Translations under genes and position numbers: made by a program
NCBI RefSeq assembly: GCF_900302455.1
Contig: NZ_ONZG01000006.1
Span: 248,001-312,000 of the forward strand
Direction: 5' to 3'
From: Falsiruegeria mediterranea M17
GTDB taxonomy: Bacteria; Pseudomonadota; Alphaproteobacteria; Rhodobacterales; Rhodobacteraceae
DNA: 64,000 nt
The notes under the pieces: model-generated
Told to the model about the DNA's origin: nothing
Databases searched by the model: none
The model's input: the letters and a program-made list of their open reading frames with translations, nothing else
Shown: in pieces, positions 41,136 through 50,237 of the stretch
How positions within the stretch are numbered: position 1 is the stretch's first letter
Layout: every line of letters starts with the position of its first letter

Positions 41136-42839
41136 ATGGCACCATTAGATACCAAGCCATCAAACGCACCCAAGGGCGTTTGGAAGTCAGGTAAAGGCAA
41201 AGGGCGGCACACGCCCAAAGGCCGTCAGTTTTCGGATGAAGCGCAGGCTGAGATCACGCGCCTGTTGGGCGATCGCCCGCGCCGCCGGGATCTGCTGATC
41301 GAGTTTCTGCATCTGATCCAGGATGCTCATGGCCACATCAGCGCCGACCACATTGCCGCTTTGGCAGTTGAGATGCGACTGGGGCAGGCCGAAATCTATG
41401 AGACCGCGACCTTCTACGCTCATTTCGATGTCGTGAAGGAAGAGGACACGCCTCCGCCTGCGCTGACCATCCGCGTCTGCGACTCGCTGTCGTGTGAAAT
41501 GGCCGGTGCCGCGCAGCTGCAAAAGGCGCTCGAAGATGGCCTTGATCCCACTCAGGTCCGCGTCCTCCGCGCGCCCTGCATGGGGCGTTGCGACACCGCC
41601 CCGGTGCTGGAAATCGGTCACAACCACATTGACAATGCCACACCTGAAAAGGTGCAGGCGGCGATTACGGCGGATGACACGCATGCGCATGTCCCCGATT
41701 ACGAAGCTTATGACGCCTATGTAGCCAAAGGTGGTTACGCCAAGCTGAAAGAGCTCCGCGAAGGCGGTGACTGGGAAGCGGTGCAGGATAACGTCTTGTC
41801 CTCGGGCTTGCGAGGCTTGGGCGGTGCGGGCTTCCCGTCGGGCAAGAAATGGGGCTTTGTCCGCATGAACGAAGGCCAGCGCTATCTGGCCGTGAACGGC
41901 GACGAGGGCGAGCCGGGGACCTTCAAGGACCGTTACTATCTAGAGCGGACGCCGCATGTCTTCCTTGAGGGCATGTTGATCGCCGCATGGGCGGTCGAGG
42001 CCGAGACCTGTTTCATCTATATGCGCGACGAATATCCTGCGGTGCTGAAAATTCTCGCCACCGAGATTGCAGCGCTTGAAGCTGCGGGGATTGTCGAGCC
42101 GGGTTACATCGACCTGCGCCGGGGCGCTGGTGCCTACATCTGCGGCGAAGAATCCGCGATGATCGAATCCATCGAGGGCAAAAAGGGCCTGCCGCGCCAC
42201 CGTCCACCGTTTGTGGCGCAGGTGGGTGTGTTTGGTCGGCCCACGCTGGTTCACAACGTTGAGACGCTCTATTGGGTGTCCAAGATCTGCCGCGAGGGGC
42301 CGCAGATCCTGAATTCTGTTGAAAAGAATGGCCGCAAGGGTCTGCGTAGCTACTCGGTTTCGGGTCGCGTTGCAAAGCCAGGCGTCTACCTGCTGCCCGC
42401 GGGATCGACCATTCTTGACGTGATTGATGCGGCAGGGGGTATGGCTGATGGCCATGCATTCAAGGCGTATCAACCGGGCGGGCCGTCGTCGGGCCTTCTC
42501 CCCTCTAGCATCGACGACGTCCCGCTCGACTTTGACACCCTGCAACCGCTTGGAACCTTTATTGGCTCGGCTGCGGTTGTGGTTCTGTCCGATCAGGACA
42601 CCGCCCGTGATGCGGCGCTGAACATGCTGCGGTTTTTCGAGGATGAAAGCTGTGGTCAGTGCACGCCCTGCCGGGCGGGCTGCGAAAAGGCAGTCAAACT
42701 GATGCAGGCCGACAAATGGGATCAGGATCTGCTCGAGGACCTGTGTCAGGTCATGGGCGATGCCTCGATCTGTGGTCTGGGGCAGGCGGCTCCGAACCCG
42801 ATCCGCCTGGTCATGAAACACTTCGCTGACGAAATCTGA
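41136..42839 (+). CDS. NAD-dependent formate dehydrogenase, fused gamma/beta (NuoE-NuoF-like) diaphorase subunit
   Basis: 567-aa electron-transfer subunit passing electrons from the Mo subunit to NAD+. The first part (to about residue 170) is NuoE-like with a thioredoxin-fold 2Fe-2S site (CDSLSC and APCMGRC). The remainder is NuoF-like: NADH loop GLRGLGGAGFPSG, FMN loop GDEGEPGTFKDR, and 4Fe-4S ligands in SCGQCTPCRAGC. Separate fdsG and fdsB genes are the usual form; here they are one frame. CGGAGG before the ATG at 41136. The catalytic subunit follows 13 bp later. Confidence 0.92.
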   Translation: MAPLDTKPSNAPKGVWKSGKGKGRHTPKGRQFSDEAQAEITRLLGDRPRRRDLLIEFLHLIQDAHGHISADHIAALAVEMRLGQAEIYETATFYAHFDVVKEEDTPPPALTIRVCDSLSCEMAGAAQLQKALEDGLDPTQVRVLRAPCMGRCDTAPVLEIGHNHIDNATPEKVQAAITADDTHAHVPDYEAYDAYVAKGGYAKLKELREGGDWEAVQDNVLSSGLRGLGGAGFPSGKKWGFVRMNEGQRYLAVNGDEGEPGTFKDRYYLERTPHVFLEGMLIAAWAVEAETCFIYMRDEYPAVLKILATEIAALEAAGIVEPGYIDLRRGAGAYICGEESAMIESIEGKKGLPRHRPPFVAQVGVFGRPTLVHNVETLYWVSKICREGPQILNSVEKNGRKGLRSYSVSGRVAKPGVYLLPAGSTILDVIDAAGGMADGHAFKAYQPGGPSSGLLPSSIDDVPLDFDTLQPLGTFIGSAAVVVLSDQDTARDAALNMLRFFEDESCGQCTPCRAGCEKAVKLMQADKWDQDLLEDLCQVMGDASICGLGQAAPNPIRLVMKHFADEI

Positions 42840-42852
42840 GGGAGACAGAGCC

Positions 42853-45639
42853 ATGCTAGACGCAAGCCCAACCAAGACCGTCACCTTCAACCTGAACGGC
42901 GAAGATGTCACCGTGCCCGAGGGCTGGACTATCTGGGAAGCCGCCAAGGGGCAGGGGTTCACCATTCCGCACCTGTGCCACAAGCCGCAGCCGGGCTATC
43001 GCCCCGACGGCAACTGCCGCGCCTGTATGGTTGAGGTAGAAGGCGAGCGCACGCTGGTCGCCTCGTGTATCCGCCCGGTGGCGGAAGGTATGGTGGTCAA
43101 GAGCGACAGTGACCGCGCCGAGAAATCGCGTGCGCTGGTCATGGAGTTGCTCGTTGCCGACCAGCCCGAAGAAGCACACGACACATCCAGCCACTTCTGG
43201 GATATGGCCAAGCTGAACGATGTTAGCGACAGCCGTTTTCCTGCGAAAGAGGCCGACAAGATCCCTCTCTTGGATGACAGCCACGTTGCGATGCGTGTCA
43301 ATCTGGACGCCTGCATCAACTGCAACCTCTGCGTCCGGGCCTGCCGCGAAGTGCAGGTGAACGACGTGATCGGCATGGCCGGTCGTGGCCACACAGCCGA
43401 AATCGTGTTCGACCAGAACGATCCCATGGGGGCGTCAAGTTGTGTGGCTTGTGGCGAATGTGTTCAGGCCTGCCCGACGGGTGCCCTGATGCCTGCCACA
43501 GTCCTGGATGACCAGCAAAAGGGTGACAGCAAGGACTACGACAGCGAAACCGAAAGCGTCTGCCCGTTCTGCGGCGTGGGCTGCAAGGTCTCGCTCAAGG
43601 TCAAAGATGGTAAGGTCAAATATGTCGAGGGGATCAATGGACCTGCCAACGAGGGTCGCCTGTGTGTCAAAGGCCGATTTGGCTTTGACTACATCCACCA
43701 CCCCCATCGCCTGACCAAACCGCTGATCCGGCGTGACGATGCGCCTGCCAAGGGGCTGAACGTCGATCCCGGCGACCTGTCGACCCATTTCCGCGAAGCA
43801 TCGTGGGAAGAGGCGATGGACCTGGCCGCGACCAAGCTCAAAGCACTGCGCGAAGAAGATCCGCGTTCGGTCGCTGGCTTTGGCTCGGCCAAATGCACCA
43901 ACGAAGAGGCGTATCTCTTCCAGAAGTTCATCCGTCAGGGATTCCGTCACAACAACGTCGACCACTGCACTCGTTTGTGCCACGCATCCTCGGTTGCGGC
44001 GCTGATCGAGAACGTGGGTTCGGGCGCTGTGACCGCGACCTTCAACGAGATCGTGAATGCGGATGTGGCGATCATCATCGGGTCGAACCCGATCGAAAAC
44101 CACCCCGTTGCGGCGACCTACTTCAAACAGTTCGCCAAGCGCGGCGGTAAGCTGATCGTGATGGACCCGCGTGGCGTCGGAATGCGCAAGTTTGCGGATG
44201 AAATGCTGCAATTCCGCCCCGGTGCGGATGTCTCGATGCTCAACGCGATCATGAACGTGATCGTCGAAGAAGAGCTGTATGACAGCCAGTACATCCACCG
44301 CTGGACCGAGAACTGGGAGGCAGAAAAAGAGCACCTGCGCCAGTTCACGCCCGAAGCGATGGCGCCGATCTGCGGCATTGAGGCAGAGCAGTTGCGTCGC
44401 GTGGCGCGGACCTTTGCAAACGCCAAGGCGGGCCTGATTTTCTGGGGCATGGGTGTCAGCCAGCACATTCACGGCACTGACAATTCGCGCTGCCTGATTT
44501 CGTTGGCTCTGATGACCGGCAACGTCGGTAAACCGGGCGCAGGTCTGCACCCGCTGCGTGGTCAGAACAACGTGCAGGGCGCCTCGGATGCGGGCCTGAT
44601 CCCGATGTTCCTGCCGGATTACCAATCGGTGATGGATGACGACATTCGGGCCAAGTTCAACTCTGTCTGGAACGACGAGCGCGACTTCTCGAACGAGAAG
44701 GGCCTGACGGTGACCGAGATCATCGATCAAGCCTATGCGGGCAACATCAAGGGGATGTACATCCAGGGTGAAAACCCGGCGATGTCCGACCCGGATGCCG
44801 ATCACGCGCGCGCGGCCTTGGCCAATCTGGACCTGATGATCGTGCAGGACATCTTCCTGACCGAGACGGCTAACTATGCCGACATCATCCTGCCAGCTTC
44901 GGCGCTGTACGAAAAGAACGGCACCGTGTCGAACACCAACCGTCAGGTGCAGCGTGTGCGTCCCGCAGTGACACCTCCGGGTGAGGCGCGCGAAGATTGG
45001 GCGATCACCGTCGAACTGGGGCAGCGCATCGGGCTGAACTGGGATTACACGGATGTGAGCCAGGTGTTCAACGAGATGAAGCAGACCATGGCCTCGCTCG
45101 ACAACATCACTTGGGAGCGCCTTGAAACTGAGACGATCACCTATCCGTCGCTGCACGAAACAGACCCCGGTCAGGCCATCGTGTTTGGTGACGGTTTCCC
45201 GCGACCCGAAGGTCGGGCCAAGTTCACACCCGCCAGCGTCATCCCGCCGGATGAGGCCCCGGACGAAGAATACCCGATGATCGCCACAACGGGACGTCAG
45301 CTGGAGCATTGGCACACCGGGTCGATGACCCGCCGGTCGCTGGTTCTGGACGCGGTGGAGCCTGAGGCCAACTGTTCGATGAACCCGCGCACGCTCAAGC
45401 TGATGGGGGTTGAACCGGGTGAGATGGTGCGTTTGACCACCCGCCGGGGCTCCATCGAGATCATGGCGCGGGCCGACAGGGCGATTGCCGAGGACATGGT
45501 GTTCATCCCGTTTGCCTATGTCGAGGCGGCAGCGAACATCCTGACCAACCCGGCCATCGACCCCTACGGCAAGATCCCCGAGTTCAAGTTCTCGGCGATC
45601 CGGGTTGAAAAGATCGAAGACGCCATCGCGGCGGAATGA
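42853..45639 (+). CDS. fdsA: NAD-dependent formate dehydrogenase, molybdenum catalytic subunit (FdsA-like)
   Basis: 928-aa catalytic subunit oxidising formate to CO2. N-terminal 2Fe-2S domain (CHKPQPGYRPDGNCRAC), two 4Fe-4S clusters (CINCNLCVRAC, CVACGECVQAC), another 4Fe-4S (CPFCGVGC), then the bis-MGD domain. The active-site residue is cysteine, not selenocysteine: Cys376-His377 in RLCHASS. The C-terminal molydopterin-dinucleotide domain ends near residue 920. No fdsD or fdhD gene follows directly; a terminator lies just after. The role is probably NADH and CO2 supply from formate or C1 breakdown. Confidence 0.94.
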   Translation: MLDASPTKTVTFNLNGEDVTVPEGWTIWEAAKGQGFTIPHLCHKPQPGYRPDGNCRACMVEVEGERTLVASCIRPVAEGMVVKSDSDRAEKSRALVMELLVADQPEEAHDTSSHFWDMAKLNDVSDSRFPAKEADKIPLLDDSHVAMRVNLDACINCNLCVRACREVQVNDVIGMAGRGHTAEIVFDQNDPMGASSCVACGECVQACPTGALMPATVLDDQQKGDSKDYDSETESVCPFCGVGCKVSLKVKDGKVKYVEGINGPANEGRLCVKGRFGFDYIHHPHRLTKPLIRRDDAPAKGLNVDPGDLSTHFREASWEEAMDLAATKLKALREEDPRSVAGFGSAKCTNEEAYLFQKFIRQGFRHNNVDHCTRLCHASSVAALIENVGSGAVTATFNEIVNADVAIIIGSNPIENHPVAATYFKQFAKRGGKLIVMDPRGVGMRKFADEMLQFRPGADVSMLNAIMNVIVEEELYDSQYIHRWTENWEAEKEHLRQFTPEAMAPICGIEAEQLRRVARTFANAKAGLIFWGMGVSQHIHGTDNSRCLISLALMTGNVGKPGAGLHPLRGQNNVQGASDAGLIPMFLPDYQSVMDDDIRAKFNSVWNDERDFSNEKGLTVTEIIDQAYAGNIKGMYIQGENPAMSDPDADHARAALANLDLMIVQDIFLTETANYADIILPASALYEKNGTVSNTNRQVQRVRPAVTPPGEAREDWAITVELGQRIGLNWDYTDVSQVFNEMKQTMASLDNITWERLETETITYPSLHETDPGQAIVFGDGFPRPEGRAKFTPASVIPPDEAPDEEYPMIATTGRQLEHWHTGSMTRRSLVLDAVEPEANCSMNPRTLKLMGVEPGEMVRLTTRRGSIEIMARADRAIAEDMVFIPFAYVEAAANILTNPAIDPYGKIPEFKFSAIRVEKIEDAIAAE

Positions 45640-45648
45640 TCCAAAAGG

Positions 45649-45675
45649 CAGGTGATCCGAAAGGGTCGCCTGTTT
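45649..45675 (+). terminator. Terminator of formate dehydrogenase operon
   Basis: A 10-bp stem (CAGGTGATCC with GGGTCGCCTG, two G-U pairs) and a GAAA tetraloop followed by TTT, ten bases after the fdsA stop. Confidence 0.65.
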
Positions 45676-45765
45676 CGCTTGTGTCGCTACATATGTGGTT
45701 TCGTTGATCTGAAAGCCGCATCCTGTCTATAGTTCTCTGGTATCGTTATGAAACTGGAGGCTTGG

Positions 45766-46104
45766 ATGAACAGTGCCCTTTCTGACGAGGCTCTGGCGCG
45801 GCTTCCCTTTTGGGTGACCCCGCCAGGAGAAACCGACGGATTCCTGATCGTCGTCGGGGTGCTTCTTGTGGCCATCCTGCTTGGGTTTGGTGCGCTCTAT
45901 TTCACGATACAGGCGATTCCCGACCGTATGGCGGCGGGTGCGCATAAGGTTCAGATGCAGCTTGTTGGTGTTCTGGGGTTGATCTCGCTTTTCACCCTGA
46001 ACAACGCCTTTTGGATCGCGGCCATCCTGATCGCGGCTGTCCCGCTGCACGAGGTTTTCCCGACGTATATCCATCGCCCCAAGGCGGAGGATGACAATGC
46101 TTGA
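45766..46104 (+). CDS. DUF3302 family small inner-membrane protein (YiaW/YibI-like)
   Basis: 112-aa membrane protein with two hydrophobic segments (about residues 27-47 and 70-92). GLISLFTLNNAFWIAAILIA matches the DUF3302 pattern known from E. coli YiaW and YibI, which pair with HlyD-type proteins exactly as here. The ATG at 45766 was preferred over one 18 bases upstream because GGAGG sits 6 bases before it. It overlaps the next gene by 8 bp. Its role is probably accessory to that adaptor. Confidence 0.75.
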   Translation: MNSALSDEALARLPFWVTPPGETDGFLIVVGVLLVAILLGFGALYFTIQAIPDRMAAGAHKVQMQLVGVLGLISLFTLNNAFWIAAILIAAVPLHEVFPTYIHRPKAEDDNA

Positions 46105-47323
46105 GCTTATCTTTTCCGCTCTGATCACAATTGTGCCCGACTACCTGTATCGCCACTACAAACAGGGCAAGCGTTGGGGACATGAGATCACGCTGTTTAA
46201 CGTTTGGTACGAACTGAGATGGGGCCTGACGGCCTGTGCCATTCTGGCGGTGACACTTTTGACGATCATCTTTTACTTCCACCCTTCGACGCGCAATGTC
46301 TCGGCTGCGTTTCGTACAGTCACTGTGTTGTCGGATCGCGCGGGCCGTGTGGCTGAGGTCTATGTGCAAAACAATGACCGGCTGAAAGCCGGTGATCCAA
46401 TCTTTCGCCTAGATACCACCCGGCAAGAGGCGGCGGTTGAAACTGCCAGCCGTAGGATCGCGGAGGTGGATGCCGCGCTTGGCGTTATTACAACAGACAT
46501 TGCTGCTGCTGAGGCACGGTTAGAGGCCGCAATTGCCGACCTGAACCAGGCGCGCGATGACTTGAACCGACGTCAGTCGTTGGCAGACCGCAACAATGCG
46601 ACAGTCAGCGAGCAGGAGTTGGAGCGACTTGAGACGGCTCTTGCTCGCGCTGAAAGCCAGCAAACAGCAGCCATCGCTGCGTTGGATGGGGCCAAATTGC
46701 GTCAATCGACCCTGTTGCCAGCGCAACGTGAAACCGCGCGGGCTTTGTTGCAAGAGGCCCAAGCTGAAATCGCGAAATCCACCGTCTTTGCCGAGGTGGA
46801 CGGAACCGTGAAGCAGTTCCTGCTGAAACCCGGTGACATCGTGAACCCGATACTGCGCCCGGCAGGTGTTCTGGTGCCAGATGTGACGGGGCAGGGGCGG
46901 TTTGTGGCGGCGTTTGGCCAGATCTCGGCCAGCGTGGTGAAGCCGGGGATGCTGGTTGAGATCACCTGTGCTTCGAAACCTTTGGCGATTATCCCGATGG
47001 TGGTGGATGACGTGCAAAATGCCATTGCCGCAGGTCAGTTCAGACCAGGGGATGCGCTGTTGGATCAGCAGGATCGCCGCCGTCCCGGCACCGTGACCGT
47101 GTTTTTGGCGCCGATCTTTCCCAAGCATCTGGAAGCCATCCCACCCGGCAGCGCCTGTGTTGGTGTCGCGTACACCAGCCGCGACAAAGAGATCGAGGCC
47201 GGAGAGATCACCGGGTTTTCGGCGTTCATCGCGCGTATCGTGGATGGCATGGGCATTGCCAATGCGATTGTCTTGCGGGGGCAGGCTATCCTTTTGCCCG
47301 TGAAGGCCCTGGTCTTTTCGTGA
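46097..47323 (+). CDS. HlyD-family membrane-fusion (adaptor) protein, YiaV/YibH-like
   Basis: 408-aa periplasmic adaptor anchored by one N-terminal membrane segment (about residues 45-65, CAILAVTLLTIIFYF). Then come a biotinyl-lipoyl-like half (VLSDRAGRVAEVYVQNNDRLKAGDPIF), a long coiled coil (about residues 115-225, heptad-rich in Ala, Gln and Glu), the second lipoyl half (VFAEVDGTVKQFLLKPGD) and a beta-barrel. The ATG at 46097 is placed for GGAGG spacing. No transporter or outer-membrane partner is adjacent. With DUF3302 upstream it fits the orphan YiaV/YibH type of unclear substrate. Confidence 0.85.
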   Translation: MLELIFSALITIVPDYLYRHYKQGKRWGHEITLFNVWYELRWGLTACAILAVTLLTIIFYFHPSTRNVSAAFRTVTVLSDRAGRVAEVYVQNNDRLKAGDPIFRLDTTRQEAAVETASRRIAEVDAALGVITTDIAAAEARLEAAIADLNQARDDLNRRQSLADRNNATVSEQELERLETALARAESQQTAAIAALDGAKLRQSTLLPAQRETARALLQEAQAEIAKSTVFAEVDGTVKQFLLKPGDIVNPILRPAGVLVPDVTGQGRFVAAFGQISASVVKPGMLVEITCASKPLAIIPMVVDDVQNAIAAGQFRPGDALLDQQDRRRPGTVTVFLAPIFPKHLEAIPPGSACVGVAYTSRDKEIEAGEITGFSAFIARIVDGMGIANAIVLRGQAILLPVKALVFS

Positions 47324-47504
47324 GGTTGAACGTCCGGTCGGGTCTCCGCTCTATTGACCTAACGCTCGCCTATCCTGCCGATCAAGCGCCGCATGACATT
47401 CATGTTTTCAAGCAGTTGCTTTTGCGAGGCGACGTCCTTCTCTCAGAGCTCATGTAGGATCGGGAGTTACCCCGTGACGATTCTGAAGCGAAAATTTAGC
47501 TTGA

Positions 47505-47542
47505 ATAGCGTGCTATGTAATATTATATAGCGTGCTATGTAA
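47505..47542 (+). promoter_or_regulatory. Tandem palindromic operator upstream of ABM-domain gene
   Basis: Two identical 16-base units, ATAGCGTGCTATGTAA, at 47505-47520 and 47527-47542, exactly 22 bases (two helical turns) apart. Each contains the palindrome ATAGC-GT-GCTAT. The second ends 18 bases before the start of the ABM-domain gene. This is the layout of a doubled repressor or activator site lying over the promoter. Confidence 0.6.
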
Positions 47543-47559
47543 ATATGAAAGGAAGCGTT

Positions 47560-47928
47560 ATGTCCCGTTTTGAAGAGTTGGATGAAGTTGTGACCCTCGC
47601 GGATCAGATGGAGGCGGAGGAAGGACCAATTGTCCTGATCAATCTGTTCACCGTAGACGCATCCGAAGAAGAGGCTTTGCTCAAGGCCTGGGCGCACGAC
47701 GCAGACTTCATGAAAGCGCAGCCGGGATACATTTCGACCCAGTTGCATCAGGGCATTGCTGGCAGTTCGACGTTCATGAATTACGCCGTGTGGCAGGACG
47801 TCAAAAGCTTTCGGAACGCGTTCTGCCACCCGGAATTCCAGCGACGTATTGCTGATTATCCGCCAAGTGCAAAGGCGCGCCCGCACCTGGTGCGCAAACT
47901 GTCCGTTGAAAACCACTGCGTCGCATAA
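47560..47928 (+). CDS. Antibiotic biosynthesis monooxygenase (ABM) domain protein
   Basis: 122-aa dimeric alpha/beta-barrel protein. PIVLINLFTVDASEEEALLKAW, HQGIAGSSTFMNYAVWQD and the F-H-PEFQ stretch fit the ABM domain, which includes cofactor-free monooxygenases and heme-degrading or quinone-forming enzymes. The catalytic type cannot be told here. AAAGGAAG precedes the ATG at 47560. It is followed 21 bp later by a membrane-protein gene, and both sit behind a tandem palindromic operator. Confidence 0.75.
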   Translation: MSRFEELDEVVTLADQMEAEEGPIVLINLFTVDASEEEALLKAWAHDADFMKAQPGYISTQLHQGIAGSSTFMNYAVWQDVKSFRNAFCHPEFQRRIADYPPSAKARPHLVRKLSVENHCVA

Positions 47929-47949
47929 CACAAAACCGGGAGCAGCCAC

Positions 47950-48405
47950 ATGTTGAAAGCCATCCACCCCATCGCAGGCGTCATAGGGTTTTTGACGATC
48001 CTGACGTTCTGGACAACTACCGTTTACAGCGAATTGTTTGGCACGACCCAGATGATCGTTGCTGTTAAGGCCATGGTCTTAAGCGGTCTCTTTCTCCTGA
48101 TCCCGTCCATGGCTGTGGTCGGCGCCAGCGGAATGGCGATGGGCCGCCGTCGCAAAGATGCGCCAGCCTTGGCCAAGAAAAGGCGCATGCCGATCATTGC
48201 GGCCAACGGATTGTTGGTTCTGGTTCCGGCGGCATTTTATCTCAGCAATAAGGCCAGTGCTGGTGCATTTGATACCGGGTTCTACGTCGTGCAGGCCATT
48301 GAGTTGATCGCAGGCGCAACCAATCTGCTCCTGATGGGGCTGAGCATTCGGGATGGGCGCGCCATGACGGCCCGCAAACGGATGGCTGCAAAAAAGTCGA
48401 AGTAA
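47950..48405 (+). CDS. Four-segment membrane protein, unknown function
   Basis: 151 aa, not recognised as a named family. Four hydrophobic stretches: about residues 7-27, 38-60, 80-98 and 112-130, with two basic cytoplasmic-looking loops (MGRRRKDAPALAKKRR near residue 65, and the C-terminal ARKRMAAKKSK). Ribosome site GGGAG before the ATG at 47950. Probably co-transcribed with the ABM-domain gene. One could imagine a quinone- or heme-related membrane partner; no catalytic motif supports this. Confidence 0.7.
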   Translation: MLKAIHPIAGVIGFLTILTFWTTTVYSELFGTTQMIVAVKAMVLSGLFLLIPSMAVVGASGMAMGRRRKDAPALAKKRRMPIIAANGLLVLVPAAFYLSNKASAGAFDTGFYVVQAIELIAGATNLLLMGLSIRDGRAMTARKRMAAKKSK

Positions 48406-48412
48406 GCCGCCC

Positions 48413-49165
48413 CTAGGTCACCCAGCTTTGGGTCTGTGCGGCTTTCTCTTTGAGCCACAAAACATCAAAGCCCGCGAGAACCCGATAACCGCGGGCAATC
48501 AACCCCTTGGCTTGGTCTTGGTTCAACGCGGCATTGCCAAGAGGGATGCCAGCCCTGTTTGCAGCCGCCTCGACACGGGTAAGGGCCTCGACCACCTCGG
48601 GGTGATCGAACTGACCCATATGACCCAGATCGGTGGATAGGTCGAACAGGGCGGGCACCAACAGGTCGATGCCTGGCACGGCGCAAATCTCTTCGATGTT
48701 CTCAACCGCGTCGCGGGTTTCGACCAGCAGGCAGCAGACCAGTTGATCTTCCATTTTAGATGGATACTCGGGCAGGGCGGTTTGCCAGCGGGAATGGGCG
48801 ATGAAGGGACCGAACCCCCGGTTGCCGTTGGGCGGATAGCGCATCGCGGCCACGGCGCGCTCGGCGTCTTGGGCCGTGCGCACGAGCGGAAAGACCAGCC
48901 CTTCGGCCCCCAGATCCAGCACACGTTTGGCCTGTGCCGTGTCAATCTCGGGCAGGCGGACCAGCGGGGCGCAATCGGTGCCCTGAGTGGCTGCGATCAT
49001 CGCGTGAGCAGTACCATGGTCGATGGCGCCGTGCTCCATGTCTATGATCACTCCGTCCGATCCTGCCGCCGCCATCGCTTGGGTGACCACCGCTGATGGG
49101 ATCGTTACGATATTCATCGTCATGCAATCAGTTGTATTTCTAAGCTTTTCCTTGAAACGTGTCAT
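48413..49165 (-). CDS. HpcH/HpaI-type aldolase (2-oxo-acid class II aldolase)
   Basis: 250-aa aldolase of the HpcH/HpaI (citrate-lyase-like) family, metal-dependent, cleaving hydroxy-oxo-diacids to pyruvate plus an aldehyde. Features: DGVIIDMEHGAIDHG near residue 37, APLVRLPEIDTAQAKRVLDL, GAEGLVFPLVRT, and the NRGFGPF block. The metal ligands in the family are Glu and Asp; VETRDAVENIEEI provides the Glu. The ATG at 49165 (GAGGAG upstream) replaces a longer open frame. It stands alone: convergent with the membrane-protein gene on its left and separated by 242 bp from the next. Confidence 0.87.
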   Translation of the reverse strand: MTRFKEKLRNTTDCMTMNIVTIPSAVVTQAMAAAGSDGVIIDMEHGAIDHGTAHAMIAATQGTDCAPLVRLPEIDTAQAKRVLDLGAEGLVFPLVRTAQDAERAVAAMRYPPNGNRGFGPFIAHSRWQTALPEYPSKMEDQLVCCLLVETRDAVENIEEICAVPGIDLLVPALFDLSTDLGHMGQFDHPEVVEALTRVEAAANRAGIPLGNAALNQDQAKGLIARGYRVLAGFDVLWLKEKAAQTQSWVT

Positions 49166-49407
49166 GCAAACTCCTCTGATCAATTCAAGGCAGCTTAGCA
49201 TGAATAGACTCAAACCTATCGATTTCTGAAACACCGGTTGCTTTGCGTTGGCACGATCTCCATCGACTTTGGCTGCATGCAGAGATTCTTTGGCGGGACA
49301 CTTATGGCTCAAGGGGGGAGTGTTGCCCCCGGTCTGGATCCAACTGATCGCGAAACGGAACCAGACAGAGGGCTTTGCAAGGCGCGCGCTTTCACGTGCG
49401 ACCAGAT

Positions 49408-50217
49408 TCAGCTGTTGGGACGCACGCGTGCAGCTGTCTTGTTGGCAAAGGCTTCCAGGCGGGCGCGGGCATCGGGTTGGGTGTTGACGATCCCACCCAC
49501 GAAAGCTTCGGCATAGGCTGCATCCATACCGGACATGTTGTTCATGTGGCTGACCGCGGAACAGATGGCAAAGTTTGTCAGGGGCAGGTTTTGGGCAACC
49601 TTGGTGGCCAGTTCCATCGCCTTGTCAAAACTGCCTCCGTCTGCGGTAATGTACTGAGCAAGCCCCAGATCGACGGCGTCTTGCCCTTGATACACACGTC
49701 CCGTCAGGATCATGTCGATCATGCGGTATTTTCCGATCATGTCCGACACCCGGATTGTCGCTCCGCCGCCGGTGAAAATACCCCGCTGTCCTTCGGGAAG
49801 GGCAAAATAGGTGCCCGGGTCGATCACGCGAACATGGGCAGCACTGGCCAGTTCCAGACCGCCGCCGACCACTGCCCCTTTCAGCGCGGCAATGATTGGC
49901 ACGCCCCCGTATTCCATCTTGTTGAATGCCTCGTGCCAACGCAGGCAAACATGCATGAAGTCATCGGGGCTGCGATCTGCCTTCCAGTGTTCAACCAGAT
50001 CAAGGCCCGCGCAAAAATGGTCGCCTGCACCGGTCAACACGACGGCCCTGACACCGGCAAGACGCGCACCGCTGAAAAAGCGGATCAGCTCTTCGATGGT
50101 GGCCACGTCCAATGCATTGCGCTTTGACGGCCGGTTCAGGGTGACCACATAGAGGCCATGTTCACCCTCGGAGATCGAGAGGTTTTCATAGGTATCGGGG
50201 TTTACAACGTCATTCAC
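49408..50217 (-). CDS. Enoyl-CoA hydratase/isomerase (crotonase family)
   Basis: 269-aa crotonase-fold protein. [11 protein letters not shown] near residue 28, the oxyanion-hole segment [15 protein letters not shown], and [18 protein letters not shown] around residue 110. The catalytic region [17 protein letters not shown] lacks the usual pair of hydratase glutamates in identical register, so an isomerase, hydrolase or lyase is also possible. Start is a GTG at 50217 with AAAGGA about 10 bases upstream. It follows the acyl-CoA dehydrogenase gene by 20 bp. The pair recalls DmdC-DmdD of dimethylsulfoniopropionate demethylation, but the identity is unproven. Confidence 0.88.
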   Translation of the reverse strand: MNDVVNPDTYENLSISEGEHGLYVVTLNRPSKRNALDVATIEELIRFFSGARLAGVRAVVLTGAGDHFCAGLDLVEHWKADRSPDDFMHVCLRWHEAFNKMEYGGVPIIAALKGAVVGGGLELASAAHVRVIDPGTYFALPEGQRGIFTGGGATIRVSDMIGKYRMIDMILTGRVYQGQDAVDLGLAQYITADGGSFDKAMELATKVAQNLPLTNFAICSAVSHMNNMSGMDAAYAEAFVGGIVNTQPDARARLEAFANKTAARVRPNS

Positions 50218-50237
50218 GGTTCAGGTCCTTTCAAGGA

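Noticed and set aside
43435-45315. 626-codon minus-strand frame inside the formate dehydrogenase gene
   Set aside because: Shadow of fdsA, which has all its cluster and active-site motifs on the plus strand.
49311-49330. G-tract/C-tract hairpin in the gap after the crotonase gene
   Set aside because: A five-base stem without a U-tract on either strand; too weak to call a terminator.
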